From Streptomyces caelestis (GTDB lineage Bacteria; Actinomycetota; Actinomycetes; Streptomycetales; Streptomycetaceae): 17,192 nt of DNA. The position numbers and the translations under genes are program-made. Numbering within the stretch: position 1 is the stretch's first letter; each line of letters begins with the position of its first letter. Positions 1 to 7,851 of the stretch are shown piece after piece. The stretch covers positions 1-17,192 of the forward strand of contig NZ_LGCN01000255.1 of assembly GCF_001279005.1 (NCBI RefSeq), written 5' to 3'. The notes under the pieces are model-generated. The model was not told where the DNA came from and made no database searches. It saw only the letters and a program-made list of their open reading frames with translations.

Positions 1-1587
1 CCAGAAAAGCAAAGCCCCCGCCCCCCCCCGCCCCCCACAACCCCCCCGCCGTACGGGAAACGGGGCCCCGGGGCGCCCGCCCCGCCCGTACAGCATCCGG
101 CGACGACATCCGCGCACGGTACGGCGCTCGCGCCCCCTCCCACGGTCCAGGACGCGACACCGCACGGCACGCCCCCGGCGCCTCCCCCGGGCCCGGGCAC
201 AACCCCCCAGGGCCCGCCCGCGCCGCACGACGCCCTCATGGCACACGGCGCCCCCACCGGGCCTCCCGCGGCCCCGGCCCCGACGCCCCCCGGCGCACCC
301 GCACCCCACGGCACTCCCCCCGCGTCCGTCATCCCCGCGCAAGCGCATCCGGACAGCCGGACGCCCCCGGTCCAGGACGCCCCGGCCGCCGACCCCTGGG
401 GCCGCTACGACCCCTGGGCGGCGGCCGCCTCCGCCGCGCCCCTGCAACAGACCGGGCAGTCCGTGACCGGCCGGAAGCGGCGGCGCGGCCGGGTGCTCGT
501 CGGGGCAGCCCTGCTGCTCGCGCTCGTGTCCGGCGGCATCGGCGGGATCGTCGGCACGTATCTGGAGCGCAACGGCGGCGTGGGCACCGTGGAGCTGCCG
601 CAGGCCGGTGAGGAGGCGCCGGAACGCGACCCCGGCAGCGTCGCCGGAATCGCCGCACGGGCCCTGCCCAGCGTCGTCACCCTGCACGTCAGCGGCGCCG
701 GCGAGGCCGGCACCGGTACCGGCTTCGTGCTCGACGAGCGCGGCCACATCCTCACCAACGACCACGTCGTCGGACCCGCCGGGGACGACGGCGAGATCAC
801 CGTCACCTTCCACAGCGGCGACACCGCCGAAGCCACCGTCGTGGGCCGGGACGGCGGCTACGACCTCGCCGTCGTGAAGGTGAAGGGCGTCAGCGGACTC
901 ACCCCCCTGCCCCTCGGCAACTCCGACAACGTGCGGGTCGGCGACCCCGTCGTCGCCATCGGCGCCCCCTTCGACCTGGCCGGCACCGTCACCTCCGGCA
1001 TCATCAGCGCCCGGGAGCGGCCCATTACCGCCGGCGGTGGGAAGGGTGACGGCAGCGACGTGTCGTACGTCGACGCCCTGCAGACCGACGCGCCGATCAA
1101 CCCCGGCAACTCCGGTGGCCCCCTGCTCGACGCCCGGGCCCGGGTGATCGGCATCAACTCGGCCATCCGCTCCGCCGACGGCGGCGCCGACCCGGACGCG
1201 GGGCAGGCCGGCTCCATAGGACTCGGCTTCGCCATCCCCGTCAACCAGGGCAGACGCGTCGCCGAGGAGCTGATCAACACCGGGAAGGCCACCCACCCGG
1301 TGATCGGCGTCACCCTCGACATGCAGTACGGCGGCGACGGCGCCCGCGTCGCCGCCAAGGGCAGCGACGGCGGACCCCCGGTCAGCACCGGCGGCCCCGG
1401 CGCCCGGGCCGGGATCAGGGCCGGCGACGTCATCACCGAGGTCGACGGCCGGCGCGTCCACTCCGGCGAGGAACTCATCGTCAAGACCCGTGCGCACCGC
1501 CCCGGCGACCGCCTCGAGCTCACCCTCGAGCGGGACGGCGAGGAGCGGACGGTCACCCTGACGCTCGGCTCCTCGGAGGGCGGCTGA
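1..1587 (+). CDS. HtrA-like (S1C) membrane-anchored serine protease with C-terminal PDZ domain; 5' end outside window
   Basis: Numbered from the ATG at 238, one transmembrane helix lies at about 86-108 (after a KRRRGR basic stretch). A trypsin-like protease domain spans about 135-345, and a PDZ domain about 350-445. The catalytic triad is visible: H176 in TNDHVV, D209 in YDLAVV and S292 in GNSGGP. The likely role is degradation or quality control of misfolded exported proteins outside the membrane. The frame has no stop from base 1 to 238, that stretch encodes a Pro/Ala/Gly-rich cytoplasmic extension, and the ATG at 238 has no Shine-Dalgarno. I therefore treat the gene as starting upstream of the window, although a start at 238 (449 aa) cannot be excluded. 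tatB follows 126 nt downstream. In M. tuberculosis the equivalent pair sits beside sigE (known context, from memory). Confidence 0.9.
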   Translation, partial: PEKQSPRPPPPPTTPPPYGKRGPGAPAPPVQHPATTSAHGTALAPPPTVQDATPHGTPPAPPPGPGTTPQGPPAPHDALMAHGAPTGPPAAPAPTPPGAPAPHGTPPASVIPAQAHPDSRTPPVQDAPAADPWGRYDPWAAAASAAPLQQTGQSVTGRKRRRGRVLVGAALLLALVSGGIGGIVGTYLERNGGVGTVELPQAGEEAPERDPGSVAGIAARALPSVVTLHVSGAGEAGTGTGFVLDERGHILTNDHVVGPAGDDGEITVTFHSGDTAEATVVGRDGGYDLAVVKVKGVSGLTPLPLGNSDNVRVGDPVVAIGAPFDLAGTVTSGIISARERPITAGGGKGDGSDVSYVDALQTDAPINPGNSGGPLLDARARVIGINSAIRSADGGADPDAGQAGSIGLGFAIPVNQGRRVAEELINTGKATHPVIGVTLDMQYGGDGARVAAKGSDGGPPVSTGGPGARAGIRAGDVITEVDGRRVHSGEELIVKTRAHRPGDRLELTLERDGEERTVTLTLGSSEGG

Positions 1588-1605
1588 GGCGGATGAGGCC
1601 CGGGA

Positions 1606-1637
1606 CGGTACCGGTCGCACGGGATGGCCGGGTACCG
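1606..1637. repeat. inverted repeat ahead of tatB
   Basis: CGGTACC (1606-1612) and GGTACCG (1631-1637) form a perfect 7-bp inverted repeat with an 18-nt centre, 19 nt after the protease stop. The right arm runs into TACCGT, a possible -10 element, so it could be an operator or a weak terminator. No good -35 is visible. Confidence 0.25.
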
Positions 1638-1713
1638 TGGACCCGGCCCGGACCACGGAAGACCGCAGACCGCCCCGAGGGCCGAGGACCGAAGGCATCG
1701 CGAGGAGCTTCAG

Positions 1714-2154
1714 GTGTTCAATGACATAGGACCGCTCGAGCTGGTGACGCTCATCGTCCTCGCCGTGCTCGTCTTCGGTCCGGACAAGCTCCCCAAGGTC
1801 ATCCAGGACGTGACGCGCACGATCCGGAAGATCCGTGACTTCTCGGAGAGCGCCAAGCAGGACATCCGGCAGGAGCTCGGCCCGGAGTTCAAGGACTTCG
1901 AGTTCGAGGACCTCAACCCCAAGACGTTCATCCGCAAGCAGCTGGACAACGACGACCTGGGGCTCAAGGAGATCCGTAACGGCTTCGACCTGAAGAAGGA
2001 GATGGCCGAGGTCACGGACGCCGTCCACGGCCGCGACACCGACTCCCCGTCGACGCCCTCCGCCGCTTCCACCGGTGGCCGCGTGGACATGACCAAGAAG
2101 CCCGAGACGCCGGCGGCCGACACCCGCCCGCCCTTCGACGCGGACGCCACCTGA
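1714..2154 (+). CDS. tatB: Sec-independent (twin-arginine) translocase subunit TatB
   Basis: The protein has 146 residues. A short N-terminal membrane helix (about residues 6-21) is followed by the Tat A/B hinge motif FGPDKLP at 21-27. Next come an amphipathic charged helix (about 28-58) and a hydrophilic, poorly ordered tail. This is the TatB plan: it binds twin-arginine precursors with TatC and passes folded proteins to TatA. The GTG at 1714 is chosen because GAGGAG (1702-1707) lies 6 nt upstream and because family members begin with a short MF(N/D)xIG-type segment. An ATG at 1624 in the same frame would add 30 residues unlike TatB. It lies downstream of the serine protease in the same direction, an arrangement also seen near mycobacterial sigE. 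No tatA or tatC is in the window. Confidence 0.9.
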   Translation: MFNDIGPLELVTLIVLAVLVFGPDKLPKVIQDVTRTIRKIRDFSESAKQDIRQELGPEFKDFEFEDLNPKTFIRKQLDNDDLGLKEIRNGFDLKKEMAEVTDAVHGRDTDSPSTPSAASTGGRVDMTKKPETPAADTRPPFDADAT

Positions 2155-2211
2155 GCCGGAGGCGCCCGAGCGCACACCCCCGGGTACGTGACGCGTCTCA
2201 TACTCCACCCG

Positions 2212-2225
2212 GGCCGTTCACGGCC
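2212..2225 (+). terminator. weak hairpin downstream of tatB
   Basis: GGCCG (2212-2216), TTCA, CGGCC (2221-2225) form a small GC hairpin 57 nt after the tatB stop. There is no T run. It may end the protease-tatB transcript. The rest of 2155-2378 shows no clear gene. Confidence 0.25.
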
Positions 2226-2378
2226 TGATCAGGGCGTCCGTACGGCCCGTGCGCCCGGCGGTTTCCCAGCCTGTGGCGTCAAGGTGACTATGCTGCCGAG
2301 TTGTTGTGCGGAACGGACGAGTACGCCTGAAGGGGGGCGGGCCGCCCGGTCCGACGAGAGCGAGGAGGCGTCCGGGTA

Positions 2379-3053
2379 ATGGAGACGACGAGTCGGGCAG
2401 TCGCGCAGGCGTCGGCCGCGGAGGACGGAAGACCCGTCCCCTCCGCCGGGCCTGCGGTCGACGGCTACCTGCGTGCGCCCTTCCCCTGGTACGGCCTCGA
2501 CGAGGCCTTCACGGGACCGCGCTGGTTGATGCAGGTCGCACTGGCGGCCGACGGAGCCGTCGCGCACGGATCGGTCGGGCACGGCGACGAGCCCTCGGTG
2601 CGCAGCGAGTACACGGCCGGGACCGACCAGGAGACCAAGGAGAGGTTCGCGGTCGTGGTGACCGTGGCCGCCAACCCGGTGCGCCGCAGCGCCGACGGCA
2701 CCGGACTGCTGGAGGCCACCTCGGTCTCCTCCGCCGCCTGGCTCGCCGGGGTGGGACTGCTGTCCTTCACCTGGCCCGGCCAGATGGACCACTCCCTGCG
2801 CGACGACTGGCTGGAGCAGCAGACCGAGACGGCCTGGGTCCTCGCGGACGACCTGGAGGGCGAGGACTGGTCGACGCTGTCCCTGCCCGTGGACGGGGTG
2901 CCGACGCCGTTCCACTACCGGGAGTCCGAGTTCGGCTGGGTGCTCGCCGGTTCCACGCGGGAGGGCGTGCACGTGGGCGCGTACGGCAGGGGCATGAGCG
3001 CGTACGGCCTCGGCTTCGCCGTGGTGAAGGACATCGCCGCGTACGACGCCTGA
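2379..3053 (+). CDS. conserved-looking protein of unknown function, 224 aa
   Basis: I do not recognise a named domain. Codon usage is that of a real gene (third positions nearly all G/C). GAGGAGG at 2362-2368 stands 10 nt before the ATG. The protein looks soluble and acidic, with no signal peptide or strong membrane helix. The N-terminal 25 residues are low complexity. The rest alternates beta-like segments (e.g. FAVVVTVAAN at 90-99, GLLSFTW at 126-132) and is rich in Trp, Tyr and Gly, with FGWVLAGSTREGVHVGAYGR near the C-terminus. It lies alone between tatB and a strong terminator. A TATGCT hexamer at 2289-2294 might be its -10, but I see no matching -35. Function unknown. Confidence 0.8.
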   Translation: METTSRAVAQASAAEDGRPVPSAGPAVDGYLRAPFPWYGLDEAFTGPRWLMQVALAADGAVAHGSVGHGDEPSVRSEYTAGTDQETKERFAVVVTVAANPVRRSADGTGLLEATSVSSAAWLAGVGLLSFTWPGQMDHSLRDDWLEQQTETAWVLADDLEGEDWSTLSLPVDGVPTPFHYRESEFGWVLAGSTREGVHVGAYGRGMSAYGLGFAVVKDIAAYDA

Positions 3054-3087
3054 GCGGGGACGCGCGGACACCCGAGCGGGTACGCGG

Positions 3088-3116
3088 AAGGGCGCCGTCC
3101 ACCGGACGGCGCCCTT
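3088..3116. terminator. bidirectional hairpin terminator
   Basis: A perfect 13-bp stem (3088-3100 with 3104-3116, core GGCGCCGTCC) closes a 3-nt loop ACC. It lies between the convergent ends of the 224-aa gene (3053) and mrp (3131). The ends AAG and CTT give short A/T flanks on both strands, so it can serve both genes. Confidence 0.85.
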
Positions 3117-3130
3117 GCGCGTGGGAGACC

Positions 3131-4264
3131 TCAGAACTTGTTGCGCGGGGTGATCCCCAGGGACATGCCCGACAGGCCCCGCTGCCGCCCGCCCAGCTTG
3201 CCGGCGATGGAGCGGAGCGCCGAGCCGGCCGGGGAGTCCGGGTCGGACAGCACCACGGGCCTGCCCTCGTCGCCGCCCTCGCGCAGCCGGACGTCGATCG
3301 GAATGGCGCCGAGCACCGGCACGTTCGCACCGGTGGTGCGGGTCAGGCCGTCGGCGACCGTCTGCCCGCCGCCCGTGCCGAAGACGTCGACCATCTCGCC
3401 GCAGTGCGGGCAGGGCAGCCCGGACATGTTCTCGACCACGCCGACGATCTTCTGGTGCGTCTGCACGGCGATGGAGCCCGCCCGCTCGGCCACCTCGGCC
3501 GCCGCCTGCTGGGGCGTGGTGACGACGAGGATCTCGGCGTTCGGCACCAGCTGGGCGACGGAGATCGCGATGTCGCCCGTGCCGGGCGGCAGGTCGAGCA
3601 GCAGCACGTCCAGGTCGCCCCAGTACACGTCCGCCAGGAACTGCTGGAGCGCGCGGTGCAGCATCGGGCCGCGCCACACCACCGGGGCGTTGCCCGGGGT
3701 GAACATGCCGATGGAGATGACCTTCACGCCGTGCGCCGACGGCGGCATGATCATGTTCTCGACCTGGGTGGGACGCCCGTCCGCGCCCAGCATGCGCGGC
3801 ACCGAGTGGCCGTAGATGTCGGCGTCCACGACACCGACCTTCAGGCCGTCGGCCGCCATCGCCGCCGCCAGGTTCACCGTCACCGACGACTTGCCGACGC
3901 CGCCCTTGCCGGACGCCACCGCGTAGACCCGGGTCAGGCTGCCCGGCTTGGCGAAGGGCACCTCGCGCTCGGTCTGGCCGCCGCGCAGGGCGCTCGCCAG
4001 CTCCTTGCGCTGCTCGTCGCTCATCACGTCCAGCGTCACGTCGACCCGGGTGACGCCCTCGACCCGGGAGACCGCGTCCGTCACGCGCTGCGTGATGGTG
4101 TCCCGCATGGGGCAGCCGGAAACCGTCAGGTACACGGTGACCGCGACCGCACCGTCCGCACCGATCTCCACCGATTTGACCATCCCGAGCTCGGTGATGG
4201 GCCGGTTGATCTCGGGGTCGTTCACCGTCGCCAGTGCCTCGCGCACCGCGTCTTCCGTAGCCAT
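3131..4264 (-). CDS. mrp: Mrp/ApbC family iron-sulphur cluster carrier P-loop ATPase
   Basis: The protein has 377 residues. Residues 1-85 are a MIP18/DUF59-type domain with C51 in SGCPMRD. Residues about 112-360 are a deviant-Walker MinD/Mrp ATPase: P-loop GKGGVGKSS (119-127), VVDADIYG (145-152) and DLPPGTGD (224-231). The C285-x-x-C288 pair (CPHC) is the dimer-bridging Fe-S ligand typical of ApbC/Nbp35-type carriers. It should bind and deliver Fe-S clusters in the cytosol. The start at 4264 (MATEDAV) gives the standard N-terminus; a start at 4327 would add 21 unrelated residues. No Shine-Dalgarno precedes 4264, but a -10-like hexamer sits 7 nt upstream, suggesting leaderless initiation. The DUF1003 gene ends 43 nt upstream on the same strand. 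Confidence 0.93.
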   Translation of the reverse strand: MATEDAVREALATVNDPEINRPITELGMVKSVEIGADGAVAVTVYLTVSGCPMRDTITQRVTDAVSRVEGVTRVDVTLDVMSDEQRKELASALRGGQTEREVPFAKPGSLTRVYAVASGKGGVGKSSVTVNLAAAMAADGLKVGVVDADIYGHSVPRMLGADGRPTQVENMIMPPSAHGVKVISIGMFTPGNAPVVWRGPMLHRALQQFLADVYWGDLDVLLLDLPPGTGDIAISVAQLVPNAEILVVTTPQQAAAEVAERAGSIAVQTHQKIVGVVENMSGLPCPHCGEMVDVFGTGGGQTVADGLTRTTGANVPVLGAIPIDVRLREGGDEGRPVVLSDPDSPAGSALRSIAGKLGGRQRGLSGMSLGITPRNKF

Positions 4265-4271
4265 GGGAACG

Positions 4272-4277
4272 ATGGTA
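4272..4277 (-). promoter_or_regulatory. candidate -10 element for leaderless mrp transcript
   Basis: TACCAT (minus strand, 4277 to 4272) is followed by 7 nt and then the mrp ATG (4264). There is no Shine-Dalgarno. A weak TTACCG (4302-4297) could be the -35 with a 19-nt spacer. This spacing would place the transcript start on the A of the ATG. Confidence 0.4.
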
Positions 4278-4307
4278 CGGCTCCGGGCACACCCGCCGGT
4301 AAGGACG

Positions 4308-4916
4308 TCAGTGGTCGTCTGCGTCACGTCCCGGCGGGTGTTCCGCCCGCATCGCCGGGAACGCTCCCTGATGGTCCTTGTGCCCGTTCTGCCGCCCCTC
4401 CAGCTCCTTGGCCATGTCCTGGAGCTCCGAGCGGATCCAGTCCCGGGTGGCGACCTCCCCGAGCCCGATCCGCAGGGCGGCGATCTCCCGGGTCAGGTAC
4501 TCGGTGTCCGCGATCGACCGCTCGTTCTGCTTGCGGTCCTGCTCCAGGTTGACCCGGTCCCGGTCGTCCTGCCTGTTCTGCGCGAGCAGGATCAGCGGAG
4601 CCGCGTAGGAGGCCTGCAGGGACAGCATCAGGGTCAGGAAGATGAACGGGTACTCGTCGAAGCGCAGCTCCTTCGGCGCGAACACGTTCCACACCACCCA
4701 CAGGATGATGACGAACGTCATCCAGACGATGAACCGCCCGGTGCCCAGGAACCGCGCGACGCTCTCCGAGAGCCGCCCGAAGGCCTCCGGGTCCCACTCG
4801 GGCAGCAGGCGGCGCCGGGGAGGCCGCGGCTGGTCCAGACGGGGCGTGCGCGGCCGTCCGGCGGCCGTGGCGCCCGCCGGCATGCGCTCGCGTCCGCCGT
4901 CGCGCTCAGGAGCCAT
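4308..4916 (-). CDS. DUF1003 two-helix membrane protein
   Basis: The protein has 202 residues. A basic Pro/Arg-rich N-terminus (1-40) is followed by ESVARFLGTGRF and two membrane helices (about 63-79 and 89-112) joined by FAPKELRFDEYPF. A charged, coiled-coil-like cytosolic segment follows (about 113-175, LLAQNRQDDRDR then EQDRKQNERS). This order matches the DUF1003 family, whose biochemical role is not established. Its ATG overlaps the end of the MgtE-like gene by 11 bp, with a G-rich SD-like stretch (GAGGGGGTGG) just upstream inside that gene, so translation is probably coupled. The association with the CBS protein, which lacks membrane helices, suggests that the two products work together (inference). 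An alternative start at residue 12 is possible. Confidence 0.85.
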   Translation of the reverse strand: MAPERDGGRERMPAGATAAGRPRTPRLDQPRPPRRRLLPEWDPEAFGRLSESVARFLGTGRFIVWMTFVIILWVVWNVFAPKELRFDEYPFIFLTLMLSLQASYAAPLILLAQNRQDDRDRVNLEQDRKQNERSIADTEYLTREIAALRIGLGEVATRDWIRSELQDMAKELEGRQNGHKDHQGAFPAMRAEHPPGRDADDH

Positions 4917-6201
4917 CGGTCACCACCCCCTCGTCCTCGTCCCCGTCGAGGTGGAACTCGGTCTCCCGCCAGTCGTCGGGCAGCATGTGGTCCAGTACGT
5001 CGTCCACCGTCACCGCGCCCAGCAGCGACCCCGCCTCGTCGACCACGGGCGCCGCCACCATGTCGTACGTGGCGAAGAACCCGGCGACCACGGGCAGCGC
5101 CGCGTCCGGGTCCAGGGGCTGGAGGTCGTCGTCCAGGATCGAGCCGACCAGCGTGTACGGGGGGTCGCGCAGCAGTCGCTGGAAGTGGACCGTGCCCAGG
5201 TACTTGCCGGTGGGCGTCTCCTCGGGCGGGCGGCAGACGTAGACCTGCGCGGCGTGCGCGGGGGAGAGGTCCGGTTCGCGGATCCGGGCGAGGGCGTCCG
5301 CGACGGTCGCGTCGGGCCGCAGCACGATCGGCTCGGTCGTCATCAGACCGCCCGCCGTGTGCTCCTCGTACGACATCAGGCGCCGCATGTCGGCCGCGTC
5401 GGCGGGCTTCATCAGGCTCAGCAGCCGCTCCTTGTCCTCCTCTGGCAGCTCGCCGAGCAGGTCGGCCGCGTCGTCGGGGTCCATGGCCTCCAGGACGTCG
5501 GCGGCGCGCTCCTCCTTCAGCTTGCCGAGGATCTCGATCTGGTCGTCCTCGGGCAGCTCCTCCAGCACGTCGGCGAGCCGGTCGTCGTCGAGCGCGGCGG
5601 CCACCTCCGCGCGCCGCTTGGGGGAGAGATGGTGCAGCACGTTGGCGAGGTCGGCGGGGCGCAGCTGCTCGAAGGTGGCGAGCAGGTTCTCGGCGCCCTG
5701 CCCCTGCTCCTCCAGGGAGAACCCGGTGACCGCGGACCACTCGACGGTCAGCGCCTCGCCCTTGCCGCGCCGGAACGCGCCGCCCTTCCTGCCCTTGCGG
5801 ACGAACACGCGGTCGATCTCCCACTCGCGGCGGTTCTGCAGCTGATGCACCGACAGATCGAGGACGGTGACCTCCTCGCCGCTCTCCACGAGCGTCACCC
5901 GCCGGTCGAGCAGCTCGCCGAAGACGAGCCGTTCGGTGGGCCGCTGCTCGAAGCGCCGCACGTTGAGCACCCCGGTGGTGATGACCTGGCCGGACTGCAC
6001 GGCGGTCACCCGGGTCATGGGCAGGAAGATGCGGCGGCGGGTGGAGAGTTCGACCACCAGGCCGAGCAGTCGCGGCGGACGCCGGCCGGGCCGCAGGATG
6101 ACGACCAGATCGCGCACGCGCCCCACCTGGTCGCCGGCCGGATCGAAGACGGCGACACCGGAGACGTGCGAGACGAAGAACCGGGGGGCGCCCCCTGCCA
6201 T
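4906..6201 (-). CDS. soluble MgtE-like protein: PRC-barrel, MgtE_N and CBS pair, no channel domain
   Basis: The protein has 431 residues. The N-terminal part (about 5-155) looks like PRC-barrel domains (FFVSHVSGVAVFD, GDQVGRVRDLVV). Residues about 172-280 form an MgtE_N-type superhelix of short acidic repeats (LADVLEELPEDDQ, ADLLGELPEED). Residues about 284-405 form a CBS pair (GGLMTTEPIVLRP, then APVVDEAGSLLGAVTVDDVLDHMLP). In MgtE channels these cytosolic domains sense Mg2+ and gate a following five-helix pore. Here the protein stops about 25 residues after the second CBS, so the pore is absent. AAAGGAG at 6216-6210 lies 8 nt before the chosen ATG at 6201; a GTG at 6255 would be longer but lacks this. 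It heads the DUF1003-mrp operon. It could be a magnesium or nucleotide sensor acting on another protein (inference). Confidence 0.87.
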   Translation of the reverse strand: MAGGAPRFFVSHVSGVAVFDPAGDQVGRVRDLVVILRPGRRPPRLLGLVVELSTRRRIFLPMTRVTAVQSGQVITTGVLNVRRFEQRPTERLVFGELLDRRVTLVESGEEVTVLDLSVHQLQNRREWEIDRVFVRKGRKGGAFRRGKGEALTVEWSAVTGFSLEEQGQGAENLLATFEQLRPADLANVLHHLSPKRRAEVAAALDDDRLADVLEELPEDDQIEILGKLKEERAADVLEAMDPDDAADLLGELPEEDKERLLSLMKPADAADMRRLMSYEEHTAGGLMTTEPIVLRPDATVADALARIREPDLSPAHAAQVYVCRPPEETPTGKYLGTVHFQRLLRDPPYTLVGSILDDDLQPLDPDAALPVVAGFFATYDMVAAPVVDEAGSLLGAVTVDDVLDHMLPDDWRETEFHLDGDEDEGVVTDGS

Positions 6202-6279
6202 GGCCGCCACTCCTTTCCGTGCGGGTGTTCTCGTCGCGGGTACCGCCTGCCGCACTCGGTTTCCGAATTGCCCGCTCGG

Positions 6280-6300
6280 ACGGGCTTCAGGCTAGCCCGT
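6280..6300. repeat. inverted repeat between divergent MgtE-like and lipoprotein genes
   Basis: ACGGGCT (6280-6286) and AGCCCGT (6294-6300) are a perfect 7-bp inverted repeat around 7 nt. It contains TAGCCT on the minus strand, a possible -10 for the MgtE-like operon. It could be an operator shared by both directions. Confidence 0.3.
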
Positions 6301-6415
6301 AACGATCAGCCGTGCGTCGGCGGCCGGTCCGGACGGACTGGCTCCGCCCGGCCCACCCGGTCCCGGTACCCTGCGGTACGCCGTTCAGGTCCCCCGTCAG
6401 AGAGGCAGCCCACCT

Positions 6416-7168
6416 GTGATTCCGATCTACCGGGGCCGTTCCCGCAGGGCCGTGCTGGTCGGCGCCGTGTGCGCGCTGCTCGTGACGGGGACGGCGCTCA
6501 CGGGATGTTCCGAGGACCCGAACGAGGGCACCAACGGTGTCGGCAGACTGTCCGCCGACCGGATCCAGAGCAGGGCCCAGAAGGCCGCCGAGTCGGTCGG
6601 CGCCGTACGGCTGCACGGCACCGTGGTCACCAGCGGGCGCACGTACACGCTGGACATGCGGCTGAAGGAGCAGGGCGGCATCGGCTCGGTCACCACCGAG
6701 GGGGAGACGTTTCGCCTGCTGCGGGTCGACGACGAGCTGTACCTGAAGGCCGGTGCCGAGTTCTGGGGTCACGAGGACGGCGAGAAGGGCGGAGAGGCGG
6801 ACGCGGCGGCGGCCGGCAAGCTCGCCGAGAAGTACGTGAAGGTGCCGCAGGGCGATCCGTCGTACAAGAAGTTCGTCGGCTTCACGGACAAGGACGTCCT
6901 CCTCGGCGGCCTGCTGACCCTGCACGGCGAGCTGGCCACGGACGGCCACCACGAGCAGTCGGGCGTGCGCACCATCCGCGTCACCGGCGACGAGGGCGCC
7001 GGCGGCACCCTGGACGTCTCGCTGGAGGGCGAGCCGTACCCGGTACGGCTGGTGCGGGCCGGGAAGGCGGGCACCCTCACGTTCTCCTCCTGGGGCGCCG
7101 ACTTCGAGCTGGAGGAACCGGCCGAGGACGAGACCCTCGACTACGGCAAGCAGCTCCCGACGTCCTGA
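6416..7168 (+). CDS. secreted lipoprotein, LppX/LprG-like, 250 aa
   Basis: A basic N-terminus and hydrophobic core (RRAVLVGAVCALLVTG, 10-25) lead to the lipobox LTGC at 28-31, so the mature protein would start at lipid-modified C31 on the outer face of the membrane. The mature part begins with a short polar linker. It continues with beta-rich repeats (LHGTVVTSGRTYTLDMRL, then GSVTTEGETFRLLRVDDELYLK, then VRLVRAGKAGTLTFSSW), resembling the LolA-like half-barrel of actinobacterial LppX/LprG lipoproteins. That fold assignment is by eye only. The GTG at 6416 has GAGAGG (6400-6405) 10 nt upstream. The gene is divergent from the MgtE-like operon and ends before a terminator. Lipid binding is a family-level guess. 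Confidence 0.85.
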   Translation: MIPIYRGRSRRAVLVGAVCALLVTGTALTGCSEDPNEGTNGVGRLSADRIQSRAQKAAESVGAVRLHGTVVTSGRTYTLDMRLKEQGGIGSVTTEGETFRLLRVDDELYLKAGAEFWGHEDGEKGGEADAAAAGKLAEKYVKVPQGDPSYKKFVGFTDKDVLLGGLLTLHGELATDGHHEQSGVRTIRVTGDEGAGGTLDVSLEGEPYPVRLVRAGKAGTLTFSSWGADFELEEPAEDETLDYGKQLPTS

Positions 7169-7189
7169 GGGATGCCGTCCGGACCGGGC

Positions 7190-7210
7190 CGGCGCCGAGG
7201 AGCGGCGCCG
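7190..7210 (+). terminator. hairpin downstream of lipoprotein gene
   Basis: CGGCGCCG (7190-7197) and CGGCGCCG (7203-7210) form an 8-bp stem around AGGAG, 21 nt after the lipoprotein stop. No T run follows. Confidence 0.5.
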
Positions 7211-7259
7211 TGCGACCGACGACGCGGCGGTGGGGCCTCCCGCGTGAGCGGGGCCGAGC

Positions 7260-7292
7260 CCGGGGGAACGGCGCCGGGGCCCGCGCCCCCGG
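7260..7292. terminator. possible second hairpin between convergent genes
   Basis: CCGGGGG (7260-7266) and CCCCCGG (7286-7292) form a 7-bp stem with a 19-nt GC-rich loop. It lies 20 nt beyond the minus-strand gene end at 7313 and could terminate that gene. Confidence 0.35.
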
Positions 7293-7312
7293 CAGGATCC
7301 GCACGGCGCCGC

Positions 7313-7828
7313 CTAGGCCCGCCGCCCCCTCTTCTTCAGCAGCAGCCGGGGCAGCCCCGCCGGGACGGGGCGCCGGGTCGTCACCGGCGTCGGCAGGGGG
7401 GCCTCGGCCAGGGAGCTCTCGGGGAGCGGGGCCGTCGCCCCGGTCGGCTCCAGGCGCAGGACGCGGCACTCGCGAGCCCAGCGCCCGGTCATCGCCTCGC
7501 CGTCGGGCGCGTTGAGCCGCTTGCCCTTGAGCTCGCCGACCGCCGCCGCCCACTCCTCGGAGTCCGAGGGCAGTTCCACGACCGCCGCCGTCCAGGAGAC
7601 CAGTCGGCCGCCCTTGTCCTTGCTGCGGACCGTCACCTCGGCGGACACGCCGTCGGCCAGCCCCGGCAGCGGCTGCTCCCCGGGCCCGTCACCGACCACG
7701 TACGCGGCGCCCTCGTGCCACACGTGCCACAGCGCGCGGGCCGCGGCGCCGGGCCCCTTGACCCAGACGAGGCCGGACTTCTTCGTGGCCTCCTCGATGA
7801 GGGCCCGGTCGAGCAGCGCGCGTGTCAT
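7313..7828 (-). CDS. unknown protein, possibly with a split beta-barrel (flavin/F420-binding-like) fold, 171 aa
   Basis: The pattern LVWVKG, then ALWHVWHEGAAYVV, EVTVRSKDKGGRLVSW, a helical segment and RVLRLEPTG is reminiscent of small pyridoxamine-phosphate-oxidase-like split barrels. I cannot name the family with certainty. The C-terminal 40 residues are Pro/Arg-rich and end in KKRGRRA. Codon usage is typical for the genome. The ATG at 7828 has no Shine-Dalgarno but is preceded 6 nt upstream by TAGGCT, so it may be leaderless. It lies 23 nt downstream of corA on the same strand and could also be read through from corA. Function unknown. Confidence 0.75.
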   Translation of the reverse strand: MTRALLDRALIEEATKKSGLVWVKGPGAAARALWHVWHEGAAYVVGDGPGEQPLPGLADGVSAEVTVRSKDKGGRLVSWTAAVVELPSDSEEWAAAVGELKGKRLNAPDGEAMTGRWARECRVLRLEPTGATAPLPESSLAEAPLPTPVTTRRPVPAGLPRLLLKKRGRRA

Positions 7829-7834
7829 GGGCCC

Positions 7835-7840
7835 AGCCTA
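7835..7840 (-). promoter_or_regulatory. candidate -10 element for leaderless start at 7828
   Basis: TAGGCT (7840 to 7835, minus strand) followed by six nt and the ATG. The -35 region has no close match. The element lies in the 23-nt gap after corA. Confidence 0.4.
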
Positions 7841-7851
7841 GCCGGGCGCCC

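Noticed and set aside
2188..2379. 63-codon frame whose TAA overlaps the ATG at 2379
   Set aside because: No SD at its GTG, atypical composition for this genome, covers the likely promoter region; overlap looks coincidental.
2306..4552. Very long plus-strand open frame opposite mrp and the DUF1003 gene
   Set aside because: Arg/Gly/His-rich translation with no domains; the opposite strand encodes recognisable proteins. A GC-bias shadow.
4642..7515. 957-codon plus-strand open frame across the MgtE-like gene and the lipoprotein
   Set aside because: Low-complexity product that crosses two real genes in another frame and strand; shadow frame.
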